Shown in pieces: positions 25,388 through 37,880 of a stretch of 64,000 bases of DNA. The stretch is taken from assembly GCA_022747635.1 (NCBI GenBank), contig JAKTNV010000003.1, positions 46,953,475 to 47,017,474 on the forward strand. The letters run 5' to 3'. The notes under the pieces were generated by a model. That model made no database searches, had not been told where the DNA came from, and saw nothing but the letters and a program-made list of their open reading frames with translations. Source of the DNA: Hetaerina americana. Lineage: Eukaryota; Arthropoda; Insecta; Odonata; Calopterygidae. Each line of letters begins with the position of its first letter. Within the stretch, counting starts at the first letter, position 1. The translations under genes were made by a program, and so were the position numbers.

Positions 25388-26949
25388 TATACCCACTAGG
25401 TGGGCAAGGAGGAAGTTGAAGTGACAGGAGAAAGAGAAAGAAACAAATGGATTGTAATAGTCCAAAAGGGTCCGTATTTTCTCCGTCTGTCGGATGATGC
25501 ATACTAGGAGAACTCCTTAGGAGCAACTTGCCTCATCACGATAAATGTAACATTCTATCGTATTTATGAAACTTAAAGTATTCCCTCCATTGTCCTCCGT
25601 TATCCAAGATAAACTGTGGTTTATGTGGCTAGAACGACATGTAACCCATTACTTCAAAACAAAAATTAATCTTTTAACTAAGACAAATTTATGCTGCTAG
25701 TGATGGACCATATTAGATTAAGGATATCCTGGAATAATCGACCATTTGCAATGAACTCTTGTTCAGAGGTTTAGAGATTAGTAATGGACTGATGTGAATG
25801 CATCAACAGAATTGTATCTTTTACGAAAAATTCAAAGATTCTGCTCAAGGCGAATGATTTATACACTTTGAAATCGTTGCATTGAATTATTAATGTTTAT
25901 GCGTCTGTAATAAACCTCTTATACTACGGTTGTTTCAGAAAAGACACTATAAAGGGTTTTTTTTAATCAATCCTTTTACATCTCCCGTAAAATTCAGTGC
26001 AATTTTTCGTCTAAGGTAACTAATCTCAGGCCGTGATTGTAATCAAAAGTAATTATTAGGAAAAAAATAACTGAAATAGAATTGAAAAGTAAAATATAGA
26101 CTAATAACTGATACAAATCAAGTATATGTGAGATGGTGCAAGGAAAATCTAAGTTATGCGCATGCACAGAGCATATTCGTAATCCATAACGATCGATGGT
26201 CATTGTAAAATACAAAGAGGATCCCCGTTTACTTAAGAAACAGTGTAGCTACAAGAAGTGGCGCTTTTTAACCATTGAATCAAAGATACTTCTTCGGGGG
26301 AAACAATTTTTTAATTTTTTCAGTTTTTTCGGGGGATATATAAGGTCACTAAACGTATTTTCTGATTTAGTGAGGAACAATTCCCAAGCAGTTCATGTAA
26401 TTACTAGCAAAAACCCTCCATTAAAAATAATCGATGAGGAGAAACTCTAAACCTCATAAACTAGAATTTAAAAAAATGTAATAAGCATGGTAATAAAAAA
26501 TGAAGAGAAATTGAAGAAAAAATTTAAAAAATGGAATGCATCTTTGTCTCGAAAAGGTGTAAAGCACCGGGCATAATTGCTTATTTGTAAGTTAATCGAT
26601 TAAATCAAACTAAACCATCATGTTGGTTGATTATTATGGTTTATAAAATACTGGACGGCTTTCGACTTCATATTTTCTTGTTACCCGTGATGCGATCACA
26701 TTATCCTTCTGCCTATATCTGAACAAATTTTCACCAGAGCTAAATCTTGCAACACCAACAGATTTGCGTTGAAAGGATATTTTTTATTTATTAATAATTC
26801 CATCGAACAGTTATAGTGTCAAATGCGTGAACCATCTGATCAAATCGACATTTTAGAGCACATCTCGTCATCCTACATAGTAAGAAAGGAGGAAGAAGTG
26901 ACGACTGATGAGGTAACCTATCGTTACCACTGATAGCTGAGATAGAACA
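25388..26949. other. AT-rich intergenic DNA
   Basis: No gene seen. A hairpin GGTAAC/GTTACC at about 26,912-26,928 follows a CTGATGA; see the rejected list for why it is not called a hammerhead. Confidence 0.5.
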
Positions 26950-27810
26950 CACGCATGATTCGAACGTTCACGGAACGCTGCGACAAATCCCACGCCCCAG
27001 TCGCCACGCCACTACATTCGCTTCCAATGCTCCTCCTCAATGCACTTCTTCCCTTCCTCCCTCGGGCTTTCTCTCGACAGTCTCGTCTCCCTTCCCATCT
27101 GCTTACATTCTCCAACCATTTTATCCTATGCAGGTTACTCCGTCGACGTTTTCCTTATGAAACCGCCATCACCAGTTTTCACCGCCTTAACAAAATACCT
27201 CAGGGTCTCTCAATTTCTCCCCTTTCCTTTGTCCCTTCGACCACCCCCTACCTCCTAACTCATCAACCAACCGCTCTAATCCTCCGCTCACCCGTCTCTC
27301 TCTCGTTATTTCTCTCTCACTCACTCACTCTCTCCTCTCCCCGCTCACTTTTGTCCCCCATTCAATTCCCCGTTTCGCATTCCCGAGTCATCCAGAACGT
27401 TGATAGAGAGTGGCATCCTTCCCTCTACTCCTTATACCTCCACTCCCTCAGGACTGTCCCTCCTCACGTTTATCCTCTCCTTCCTCTGACGGTGCCCTTC
27501 ACCCGGTTTCTCAGTTTCGTTTTCATTCTTGCATTTAGTTTCCTCCTCCTGCTCCCCTCAACGCCGAAGTCCAATCTCCGTCCTCTCTCCTTCCTCACCC
27601 TCTCCATTATCCACTCGCCGAAATATACCCAAAAATTCCCACCCCGCCCTTCTTCCCTCACATTCCCACGCGATCGCTTACTCCAATAATCTCCCACCGC
27701 CGTTCACCTCTTACCCCGTCGCTCTCATCAACTCCACTCACTCGCAACTACGCTCCCAACCACCCTCTCTCCCTCTACCTCCACATTCATCTCCTCGAGT
27801 TTAATCAAGG
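26950..27810 (-). repeat. Polypyrimidine-rich block on plus strand
   Basis: CCT/CTC/TCC words dominate. The 244-codon plus-strand frame at 26,955-27,689 is Leu/Pro/Ser/Phe-rich low complexity without domains. The skew reverses at about 27,830-27,880. Confidence 0.7.
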
Positions 27811-27879
27811 GTTTTAATTTGAGATATAACTCTCCACAATTAGCCATTTCGTGAAGGGTTTTCGCATGAATAGGAGAGT

Positions 27880-28215
27880 TACGGAGAGACCTCCCGCTAG
27901 AGGGAGGGGAAGAATTCTAAGGGAGAACCTCTGGAGGGCTAAGGACGTGAAGGGGACGGTGTAGAGAGCCGATCCACTGTGGATATCTGGGGCGGGTGGA
28001 GGGGAAACGGGGAGGTGGCGTAGGGAATGGCCCGAGAGGAAGAGGATAGGTTGCGCGGAAGGCCAGCGGCACCCAGGGCGGGCGGACAATTGGTGGGAAG
28101 GGGGAGATGAGGATGGCGACGTGGGCTGAGTTGGAGAAGGTTACACGGGAGAAGGGTGGGATGAGCACAGTGGGAGCGATTATGGGGAGAACCTGGAGGA
28201 ATCGGAATGTAATTA
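27880..28215 (+). repeat. Polypurine-rich block after a strand switch
   Basis: G/A-rich plus strand immediately right of the pyrimidine block. No gene recognised. Confidence 0.65.
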
Positions 28216-28899
28216 GAATGCATACGCCTCTTTGTATCCCGTTATAACTAGCGGCAGTATGGAATCCGTTTCCCCTGGAAAGCGAGCTCCCTGGTCATTG
28301 AACTATTTTGTAATACATTTTTGGAAGAGATGGAATTCTGCCCAGGGAAATTAATAACCGTGGAAGGAGTTGGGGCAGGTAGCAACTGACCAAGATTTAG
28401 AAAAAAATTGGAATGCTATCATGGCTAAGGAGTTGCATTATATAAGAATAAGAGATTAAAAATTGGGCTATTATTACATCATGGACTTTATTTAAAAATT
28501 TGAATGCTTAGACAATTTAGATAGAAGAGAATATGATAATGTTTTAACATAATTAAGAGGCTGCGAGAATTTTCTGAAATTTGCGCGATAAAATCTAGGA
28601 AAACGTCGCTTTTTATTTGATAGCCATACACTTCAGGTAGCCTTTACTGAAGACGGCGTGATAACATCAAAATTAGTCGGTCAATAATAATCTGCGAGAT
28701 ATGCAGATATTAAAGCGTATTTCCTTCCCTTTGCAACATGCCCACGAAAATCTACGAAATAATCATGTATTCAATCCCGAGGAAAGATTTTTCCGAAAAC
28801 ACGAAGACAAACACGTGCCTGTTTTAATTAGGTATTTAATGGGAGGTAATGTTAAAAGGTCGAACTCGCAATGTAAAATTTCACCTTGACAAAAAATCG
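28216..28899. other. AT-rich intergenic DNA
   Basis: Nothing recognised. Confidence 0.5.
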
Positions 28900-30340
28900 T
28901 TCCCGCCGCAATCGTCCGCAAAAAAAACGACGGCGGGCGAATTGATCCCGCCTTGTTAGATAATTAAGAATCTGTCGAGTTGAACGGCGGACGGGGAATG
29001 GAAAAATGCAGCGAGTGTTTTGTCCAAAGTATCGGTAACGAGGGTAGTGGCTGGAAGGCTGAGGTGGATGAGAAAAAAACACCCCAGGCGAAGAATCTGT
29101 CAGCCTCAGGGACAGAAAGATAGGGATAGGTTTTCGGGAGACAGAGAGGGAGTGGGAAGGCAAGGAAAGAGAGGTGGGAACGGGAGGTGAGGCAGGAAAA
29201 AAACGATGGCAAAAAATCGACATGATTTACGAGAATAAGAGATGGATGAAGGGGGATTGAAGGGAGGAGAGGGATGGAATCCGAAGGGAGGAGCGCGGGA
29301 AGGTGAGGGGAGAAAGAAAATTGGAGTAATGGGGCGGGGAGGAGAGGGGCGGTCGGTGGAGGATATTGTTTACGCGAGAGCGGAGAGAGACTTTGGGCCA
29401 GGCGATCCGGGGTTGGTGAGGACGAGGAGGGGGGAGCGACCGAGGAGCTGGGGAGGTAATGGCAAGGGGGGAGGCAAGAGAGACGGAGCAAAAAGTGGGG
29501 TTAAAGGCTGGAGCAAATGGGGCCACGGAGTGTGGAGCCGATTTCGGCGGTAACAGGAAGGGAATATCACCCCCTCGTGGGAAGGAGGATGAGGAAGACG
29601 GGAGGGGGAAGGGGGCCAGGGGATGTGAGTGGGTGGAGTTCGGGAAGGACGCCGTGCGTGTGTGTGTGCACGGGCGGGTGGACTTACGAGGGTGGTGAGG
29701 CGGAGGGCCCAAAGGGTGGAAAAACGGAAAGAACGTGGGGGAGGAGTGGTGTACGAGCGGGCAGCTTCGTGTGGCGGGCATTTTGCGAAAACGTGTGACG
29801 GTGTCGTGCGGCGACCGGGGGTTTTACCGTCGGGAAGTATAGTGAGGGGATAGTGGAGAGACTTTTTAGGCAAGAAACGATTTTCGAAGTGCAGAAAGAG
29901 GGAGAGGGGAATCGAGCAGAGAGAGAGGGAAAGAAAAGGAGGATACTGCAGGATTGAAGGGAAGGATTTCCGCGCGCTCGGTGAGGGAATGTCGAGGGCG
30001 AAAAGAGACCTTCCCTACTCCATCAGGTTGACCGGAGGAGGAAGAAGAGAGGGGACTCAGGGGAACGGGCAGTAGTAGGAGCGCGGGTGGGGGCATTAAG
30101 TGTGGCTGGACTGAGCCTGGTGTAAACGAGGACCGCCGGAGAGTGAAAGAAGAGAAAGAGGGAAGGGCACGAGAGAGGATGGAAGGGGCGGGCAGAGGGT
30201 AGAAGGTCGGACGGGACTGATCCAGAGAAGAAGAGACGAGCGAGAGGGGAGGAGGGTTTTTTTGGGAATGCCTCTGGATGTAAGTCGGGTTGTGGGGTGA
30301 GGGGAGGGCTGGGGAAGATCGAGGCAGGTTCGGCATCCCA
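28900..30340 (+). repeat. Long polypurine-rich block (plus strand)
   Basis: About 1.4 kb of G/A-dominated plus strand with many GGG runs and a short TG repeat at about 29,656-29,668. Overlapping frames of 100-184 codons on both strands are composition artefacts. The skew flips at about 30,340-30,400. Confidence 0.7.
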
Positions 30341-30344
30341 CCGC

Positions 30345-30660
30345 AGTATATTTGTCAACGTCGTGGGGGGGCGCTTCCAAAGCCTCAGCCGTTTGAAACG
30401 ACATCGAGTTCTGCCCTCCCACGCCCACTCCCGCCCGTCCATGCCAATCCTACATGGCCGAACCAATCCTTCGCCCCGATCCCCAACCGCCGCCACCACC
30501 CCCCAGTCCGATACACACGCTTACTCCCTCTCACTCTCCGCCGTCAGCCGCTCTCCGCACTTCCACCACCCGCCGCCTCCCTATTCATCTCCCTCCATAC
30601 AGCGTCCCTCCGTCCACTCCCCCGCTCCCCTGACGATCCACGGAAGCGGGGGAGTGGGTG
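30345..30660 (-). repeat. Polypyrimidine-rich block (plus strand)
   Basis: C/T-rich plus strand, convergent with the preceding purine block. No gene recognised. Confidence 0.65.
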
Positions 30661-33000
30661 TTCGGGTGGGCTGACTGTATATATCACCCCACCCCAACCA
30701 ACGCTGCCCCTTGTGATTTTGGCTGTTATATTTTTCATCTGCTGTATCCTCCGGGATTCTCGACAGCGAGGCGTGGTACTACTGAAAACCCTCTGAATAG
30801 ACCATGAGAGTAATCTCGTCTTAACATATTTCGGGTATTTAAGTTCATATCCCAATAAATAATAGTAGTTCGCTTGGCAGTATCGATGCGGGCATACAAG
30901 TGATCCACTCGCGACTACTTCATCTATTTTGTGATTATGGGTATTTATTAATATTTGTCATTTACATGAATTATTACCAGGTAACATACATTTGGAGTGA
31001 AACGATAACTATGGAGTCCGTGATAATGAAATGACGACAGTTAGTAAAAAAGTTCAATTGACGTTACTATATGATGATTTGAAATGTTTTACAAGAAAAT
31101 GGAATTTTTACTTTAATTTTAAAAAACGATTGATTCATGTGAAAAAATGTAAAGGATTTTATTTGGCTGAAAAATAAAGACAGAGACGTCACTTTGGGTT
31201 ACAGCCATGAGATTGACCGGCGAATGAGTATCAATTATGTAGACTTGGAACCTTTTTCGTTACTGGTATAAAAGACTTAAAAAACGAGTCACCGTCTTAA
31301 TGTAGGAGTATTATGAATGTGCCAAAATAACTAAATAAAAATTAATAAGTCATGGCTGACTCCGAGGTTGAGAATAGAAAATTGCCTTATCCGTAGTCAT
31401 AAAACCGTCGACATTACTCCAATTCCTTGTTGACACCTAACACAGATACACATTAGGGATTTGTAAATGATAATGTCCTGATAGCACTAATTCACATATA
31501 TTTCTCAATGGAGCAGTCATATGATTACTTACTTTCAAATGATTACCCTAAGCTTCAAACGATTATAAACTCTGACTTTTCTCAGGCATTAATATGCGAG
31601 TAGATTAAAAACATATACCAGCCTAAAACTTCCACAAACTCAGTTTTCCAGCAGTTCTATAGCCTAATTGGAATTTCATATTGAAACATGCATGGGGACA
31701 ATAAAGATTAAACGTAAATCATTAATTTTATATCTGTTTGCTACGAGTAGAATGGAATTTTTGGGTCATCCGAAATTCATGGATCATCATGTCGGCGACA
31801 AAAGAGATACCACCGCATATTTGCGCGTATGCTTGCGTGTTTCCTACATACTTTTTGTTTTATTCCTCGATCGATGCCCAGTTTACGGCGCCGTATTCTT
31901 CCCCTCGATGGCTCCGCTAACCACCCAAAACGCGAAGTAAGCTTTGGCAATATTAATACATGTAGCAGGGAAAGAGACCAGATTTTTCTCCGGTTTTAAA
32001 ATCACCAGAAAGCAATTTATCATTTGTTCTGACTGTTCATAATTCCTTATTAACACAACAATTAAAGGAAAAATCAAATGAAAAACTTTGGAATCTAACT
32101 CAAGGCAATTCACAATTAAGACAATTGGCTTTTAAATATCTAGTGTAATAGAGCAAAGTAAATGTATTTGTATCATGATTATATGAATGAAAACTGTATT
32201 TTCACATGGTAACGTAGTTTGGATTTACTGCACCATTTACTGACAAAGGATGCGTCCCAAGGAGATTTTATTTGTATTTTCCCGCGTTTTTAAAGAATTT
32301 ACAGGAAGTAGTTAATGAAAGAAAGGTAAAGGGTCATAGCAAAAAGCTATACCTCTATGAGCAGTCACGAATCTCAATGCCCACCACTACAATACCATGA
32401 TAAAATTCTTGGGTTAAGGAGACAGAAAACAACAATGTATTATACGACAACTTTTCAGAACAAAAGGTTTTAAATTAAAAGATATGTTTTAATCCCAAGA
32501 TGGATAAATACAATTTTTAAAACTTTGTCTAGAACACTAAAGGTTGATAGATGACTACTATAGCGTTCGTGTAAGAAAGCAAACGAAAAAATATTTGAGA
32601 ATCGAACCGACGTACAACTACGTAAAAACCTTTTACAGCGCATCGTAAATTCCGATGCAAGCCTAACCCAGTCACTTCAAGAGTAAAAAATAGAAAGCTT
32701 CCAACTCCGGGGATTTTATTTTACATCCCTGCAATGTAGGTCTTTCAGGAGAGCGCTTCTCAGGATCAGTGAAGAACAGGAAAAAACAAGCAACCGACAG
32801 AAAAAGACGATGCATACTCTGCAAACGCACTTCTACTCCCACGGGATGAGATCGATTTTCTCTCATTTTTTATTACACCTTGTAAAAACTACGAGAAGAC
32901 CATTTCAAAAAGTCTGGGAGAAATGGTGGAGAAAAAGACTCCGCTAGAAATATTCCAGCTACTCGTTTCGGGAGCAAGTATAAAGAGCGATTAAACATTC
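30661..33000. other. AT-rich intergenic DNA
   Basis: No gene or element recognised. The 90-codon frame at 31,668 has no motif. Confidence 0.5.
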
Positions 33001-33480
33001 TTAACTCTTTATGGACGAAAACGAATATGCAAATATATCTCCGAACACGAGAGACTTCGGTGCATTGGGTAAGGAAAATTATGCGGCGACAGGGAACGTC
33101 GGGGTTGGTTGGATGTGTGGAAGTGATGCCTAAGGAGGAGAGACCTGGACGTGTCCACCTCGGGTTGCCGGAGACTCAATGCTCTGGGATAGCCAGAGGT
33201 TACCCCCGTCGTTAACCTGGATGACCGGAAGGTGGTGAGGAGATTGAGGGGCTCGCTTAGCTTGGAAGTTGGGAGGCACGGACTAGGGGGACGTGCACGG
33301 GCCTGGAAAGGGATGGTGGCGGTCGGCCCGGGGGAGGCGGGAGATCGATGGCAATGAGGCAAGGAAGGGAAAGGGGGCGAAGGACGTGGACAGTTTGGAA
33401 CCACAGGAGGAGGAATGGGGGAGGGCGACGAGGAGGGAGGGAGGGGGTCGAGAGCGGGGATCAGCTGTCATGTCGCCCGT
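33001..33480 (+). repeat. Purine-rich block (plus strand)
   Basis: G/A-rich; no gene recognised. The plus strand becomes pyrimidine-rich from about 33,570 onward. Confidence 0.55.
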
Positions 33481-33569
33481 TACGATCGGCCCACGTGCGC
33501 CATCCATCAACAACCACCCGTATGTATAGCAGAGGGGAAGGAAGACCACGTAGCCTTAAAAAGAGTTAC

Positions 33570-34930
33570 AGGCACATCACGCCATTTCACGCCCTATCTA
33601 TGTCTCCTAAACCATGCCCCTACTTCCACTATACTTCCACAAAAAAACTTCGCACGTAACCCTCACCACCCCTGTCGAACCCTAAATCTTCTAAACCACT
33701 CACTAAGTCTCGACGGTGAACACGACTCTCTCAATAAGGCACAGTTTCCCCCAGAATACATTGAGAAATCACCTTTTGGGCCACCAGGAGGAGACCGCTC
33801 CTCCAAAATCCCGGCCATTAACCTTTAAACCGATTCACGGCGAAGTGGGCCTTGGGGATACAACGGGGAGAAAGGATAGAAATTTGCAAGGACACCACGC
33901 AGCAAACTTTCCCGTAGACTTGATCATCGGTCGCGAAACGAAATAAGTGAGTAGAACGGCCCTCGTTGCGTTAAGTCTCCATCCATTTCTCCGCAATCCC
34001 TTAAAACCGTGGGAGCGTTTAGGGAAAACGCTCCCTCCGCACAACCAGCTCTCATTCATCCCCTACCTCCGCCTCCCAGGCTCGTATCTCTCCCATCTGG
34101 GCCATTTGCAACTACAAGACCTGCCCACCATTTCCACGCCCAGCGAACCACCCCTAATACTAACCCGTCCATCCACTCGCTCACCAGCCGGCCCGTTAAA
34201 ACTCAACCCCCCTCCTTCATCCGCCACCCCCGCACGCCTTCCACCCACTTCAACCCTCCCCCACCGCCTCCCCCGACGCACCGACTTCCTCCAGGACACC
34301 AGACATTACTCAGCCTTCCGCCCCACCTCCACCCTCCCCGGCGAGAGACTCTCAGCCTCCAATCCGACCTCCAGCGCCCCGAATCGCTCCCTCCTTCGAG
34401 AGACCGATCTCCCTCTCCACCAACCCTCCACATCCCCGCTCCTCCTCATGCGCCGCGCCTCCTCCAGACCTCCCTGCACACGCCCTACACACACCACTCC
34501 ATTCCCACCCCCTCACCCTCTCCCGTTGCCTGCCATCCCCTACATCTCCCATCAAGCAGTTACCACCTCCCATCCACTCCACCGAGGGTCTCCCACTCCA
34601 AAATACATCCCTCCTCCCTTATCTTCTAGTCCTCCCATGGCCTCCTCCCTCGCCCCTTCCTGACTCCCTTCCTCCATTCACTCCCTTGCTTCTCCCCGCT
34701 CCCCTCTCCCACCTCTCCGCGTCCTCCTCCTCCCTCCTGAACTCGCTACCCGCCATTGCCACCGCATGCAGGCAAGGGAGACTGTACACAAATCACGAGG
34801 CCATGATTAACATCGGTACCCCCGAGCCCTTCGGTCCCGCCGCCCACGAACCCTTCGCCCCAGACCTCCCACCCGAGTCCCTCCAGATCCCGCCTCAGCC
34901 ACTCCCTCCCTCGCGTACAACGGGTCGGGA
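33570..34930 (-). repeat. Polypyrimidine-rich block (plus strand)
   Basis: C/T-dominated, strongest at 33,960-34,770, where CCC, CTC and TCC words make overlapping Pro/Ser/Leu/His frames of 206 and 238 codons. These lack any domain and are not called. Confidence 0.7.
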
Positions 34931-34977
34931 CCGATGGAGGTTACCCTGAATTTGCAAGGGAAATATTAGTCATAAGG

Positions 34978-35253
34978 ATGGCTTACAGATGGCCCCGATT
35001 TAAAAGGGAACATGCTGTAAAACGCAACACGTCCTACGCCGCTGTGCGAGTAGCAAAATGTTCCGGAGAACGATGGAACACGCTCCGCGGATGCTTTCGG
35101 AGATTACGAATGAAAAAAAAGGATGGGAACCTCGAAGGGATTGAACACGGTGTTAGATCCATGCTGTTAGAAAGCTTTGAAAGTTTAATAGCGGCTGCTG
35201 ACGTAGCAAACAGCACTAATTCTACTCATCAGAGTTATTTTCAAATTCATTAA
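34978..35253 (+). CDS. Unrecognised 91-codon ORF, possible MADF-type fragment
   Basis: This ATG-initiated frame lies just outside the pyrimidine block and has balanced composition, unlike the skewed frames to its left. Residues 28-42 (CSGERWNTLRGCFRR) resemble the C..RWK.LRD.Y.R signature near the end of MADF/Myb-SANT-like DNA-binding domains found in insect regulatory proteins and in some transposon-encoded proteins. The rest of a MADF domain is not visible and no splice signal was established. It could be an exon fragment, a transposon remnant or chance. I infer the resemblance from pattern only. Confidence 0.2.
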   Translation: MAYRWPRFKREHAVKRNTSYAAVRVAKCSGERWNTLRGCFRRLRMKKKDGNLEGIEHGVRSMLLESFESLIAAADVANSTNSTHQSYFQIH

Positions 35254-36831
35254 AATTTTGTCACTAAAAAAAATATGTGTGCATGATCGGCTATGCCGGT
35301 ATTTTAAAAAACCACTTCCTCCTAAGGCGTAAAATCTATGCTACAAAGATTACCCTGTGAATACTTGGGTATTTTAGTTCACGTGGCTGAGTACAAAGAG
35401 CTTAAATTGTGTACCACATCACTTATGACATAAAACCGTCGTTTTCCCCAAATGTATGCTTAGAGTTACCCCAATCAAGTCTGAAAAATTCAACCCAAAG
35501 TTTTCTGTCCCTCTCAATTATTCTAAGCACATTACCGATAAAAGATTTAAACCATTGACACTGAGAACTAGGCCCGCAAGCTAGGTTATTATGAAATTAA
35601 GCTTGTAGGCTTAAGGTGGTCATAATAGTACACCATTTGCGATGGCAGATGAAAACGTCACTTTTCGCTATAAAGGGATGATTGAAATTCAGCATCCAAC
35701 TCACTCATGCGTAATAACTGAAACTTACAAGGAGGAAAGCCGTAGGGAGAAGAATTTAATAAACAATCTATCTCAACCAGACTCAAAGGGGCTAAATTTT
35801 TCAATATTGACCATAACCCACGAGTCATTAGGGTGTGACCCAAGACTCAAAATTAGTTTCACCTGCATTTCCATACCTTGGAAATATCTTGTCTTGGTTA
35901 TTTTCGCGGATGAAAATATTTTAAAAAGAAAATTTCAAGTGCGGACTATTTGACATATATCTATAATAACAGAAGTGCGAAGCGTAATGCATAGGTTCAG
36001 GGGTAATTTCGTTAGTAAACAAATATTGATAACCACGCACCGAAAACCGAATTTTCGGAATTAAAAGCCTTGAAATTCACTGAAGCTAATCGCAAAAAAA
36101 CCAGTATATTTCCTAAATTAATTATAGTTGAAAAGAGCTCCGAATCCCACCCTTGACTTTCTGTGACATAAGGGACAACGAAACCTTCTAATTATGCATA
36201 TGTGTTTGGTTTTTAATACCTTACAAAAAAGGAACGTACTGGAAGACGTTTATATGCTAATTGGCAAGCTCTGATGCAACATAACTATCATCTCTTGTAA
36301 CAGTCATGCCCTGCGACCTGTTATCAATATGATATAATGAGTCGTCTGGAGAGATTAGGTATCTACATGAGTGATAAGTACGTGTGAGACCTGCCATGAG
36401 TGTGTAAATTTACACGTTAAATGACAGGCATCCCCATGAAACTTCCATCGGCTATCTATTTTTTACTTAAGAGAAACTTAACATTAATTGGCTTATACAA
36501 ATTGGTTGTAACATTTCTTTTATTGAGGTTAATTTTTATCATAAGTATAAGGTCGCTCTAGCGCCTGCCCAACTAGATTTAAGGGTGTTACGCCTGCATC
36601 ATACCCACATCCTCGCTGGTCTTATTATGAATTTTTTGTCAGATTTTGTTTAAACAAAGCATAGGATCACGCTTCAATAGTATTCCTCTACACCTAGTAC
36701 TTATCTTTTGACTTCTGTTTCCATTATTATGCACATATTGTTAGTTTCATAACTGCTAAGAATAGCTTTTATTTATAAATTCACTGCCAAAGCATTTCGG
36801 AATATTTTCATGTTTTCAAAAATATTCGAAC
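35254..36831. other. AT-rich intergenic DNA before the satellite array
   Basis: A 103-codon ATG frame at 35,642-35,953 has no recognisable motif. Nothing else seen. Confidence 0.5.
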
Positions 36832-36845
36832 TTGAGGATTATTCA
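36832..36845 (+). repeat. 14-bp direct repeat, left flank of the satellite array
   Basis: TTGAGGATTATTCA, identical and in the same orientation as 44,005-44,018 on the other side of the array. The central AGGATTA is absent from the satellite unit, so the match is not simply array sequence. The outer TTG and TTCA also occur at the unit edges, so the true duplication could be 7-14 bp. Confidence 0.7.
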
Positions 36846-36865
36846 ATGCAACAATTTCAGAGCGT

Positions 36866-36870
36866 AAAAA
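36866..36870 (-). terminator. Pol III-type T5 terminator after tRNA-like copy 1
   Basis: On the minus strand five T residues follow the discriminator base after AATGA. The same arrangement follows all 20 copies. T4 or longer is the usual RNA polymerase III stop. Confidence 0.6.
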
Positions 36871-36875
36871 TCATT

Positions 36876-36948
36876 CGCCTTGACTGGGACTCGAACCCAG
36901 ATCCCTCAATATCCGGTCGAGTGCTTTAGCCACTTAAGCTACCGAGGC
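36876..36948 (-). tRNA. tRNA-like gene, satellite copy 1 (anticodon position GGA)
   Basis: This 73-nt sequence folds as a cloverleaf. The acceptor GCCTCGG/TCAAGGC has a C5-A68 mismatch and a G-T pair. The D stem is GCTT/AAGC with a 9-nt loop containing GG, the anticodon stem CTCGA/TTGAG, the variable loop 4 nt, and the T arm CTGGG-TTCGAGT-CCCAG. Box B (GGTTCGAGTCC) is perfect and box A (TAGCTTAAGTGG) nearly so, with a T5 terminator just downstream. Against a working tRNA: the anticodon loop is CCGGATA, with C instead of the universal U at position 33 and a pyrimidine at 37. Anticodon GGA would mean serine, yet the long variable arm of tRNA-Ser is absent. It is probably a transcribable tRNA-derived sequence rather than a decoding tRNA. 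Confidence 0.6.
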
Positions 36949-37210
36949 GTCCTCTTAAACTCTGAAATTTTGGGGCTTTTAAAGGAACTAGATGTTATGA
37001 CGAAATACCGTACATACAATGTCACATGTATTCGTAGTCGTGCGCGAGGCGCCACTGTCCACGAGGTTAAAGCCAACTTTTAAACACGTATGGTGTTTTC
37101 CCTTTGACAAATTCCAAAGAAACTGCGGGAGATGCCGCAACAGTAACTTTTAACGGAGTCATCCGCTAATGTGCATTTCAATGCAACAATTTCAGAGCGT
37201 AAAAATCATT

Positions 37211-37283
37211 CGCCTTGACTGGGACTCGAACCCAGATCCCTCAATATCCGGTCGAGTGCTTTAGCCACTTAAGCTACCGAGGC
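37211..37283 (-). tRNA. tRNA-like gene, satellite copy 2
   Basis: Same 73-nt sequence as copy 1, one unit (335 bp) downstream; same C33 and GGA loop, same T5 terminator. Confidence 0.6.
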
Positions 37284-37545
37284 GTCCTCTTAAACTCTGA
37301 AATTTTGGGGCTTTTAAAGGAACTAGATGTTATGACGAAATACCGTACATACAATGTCACATGTATTCGTAGTCGTGCGCGAGGCGCCACTGTCCACGAG
37401 GTTAAAGCCAACTTTTAAACACGTATGGTGTTTTCCCTTTGACAAATTCCAAAGAAACTGCGGGAGATGCCGCAACAGTAACTTTTAACGGAGTCATCCG
37501 CTAATGTGCATTTCAATGCAACAATTTCAGAGCGTAAAAATCATT

Positions 37546-37618
37546 CGCCTTGACTGGGACTCGAACCCAGATCCCTCAATATCCGGTCGAGTGCTTTAGC
37601 CACTTAAGCTACCGAGGC
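37546..37618 (-). tRNA. tRNA-like gene, satellite copy 3
   Basis: Identical to copy 1 in sequence and in position within its 335-bp unit. Confidence 0.6.
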
Positions 37619-37880
37619 GTCCTCTTAAACTCTGAAATTTTGGGGCTTTTAAAGGAACTAGATGTTATGACGAAATACCGTACATACAATGTCACATGTA
37701 TTCGTAGTCGTGCGCGAGGCGCCACTGTCCACGAGGTTAAAGCCAACTTTTAAACACGTATGGTGTTTTCCCTTTGACAAATTCCAAAGAAACTGCGGGA
37801 GATGCCGCAACAGTAACTTTTAACGGAGTCATCCGCTAATGTGCATTTCAATGCAACAATTTCAGAGCGTAAAAATCATT

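Noticed and set aside
26904..26935. Second hammerhead-like site: CTGATGA followed by a GGTAAC/GTTACC stem
   Set aside because: The stem is followed by ACTGATAG instead of GAAA, and no stem I or stem III is evident, so it is more likely a chance hairpin.
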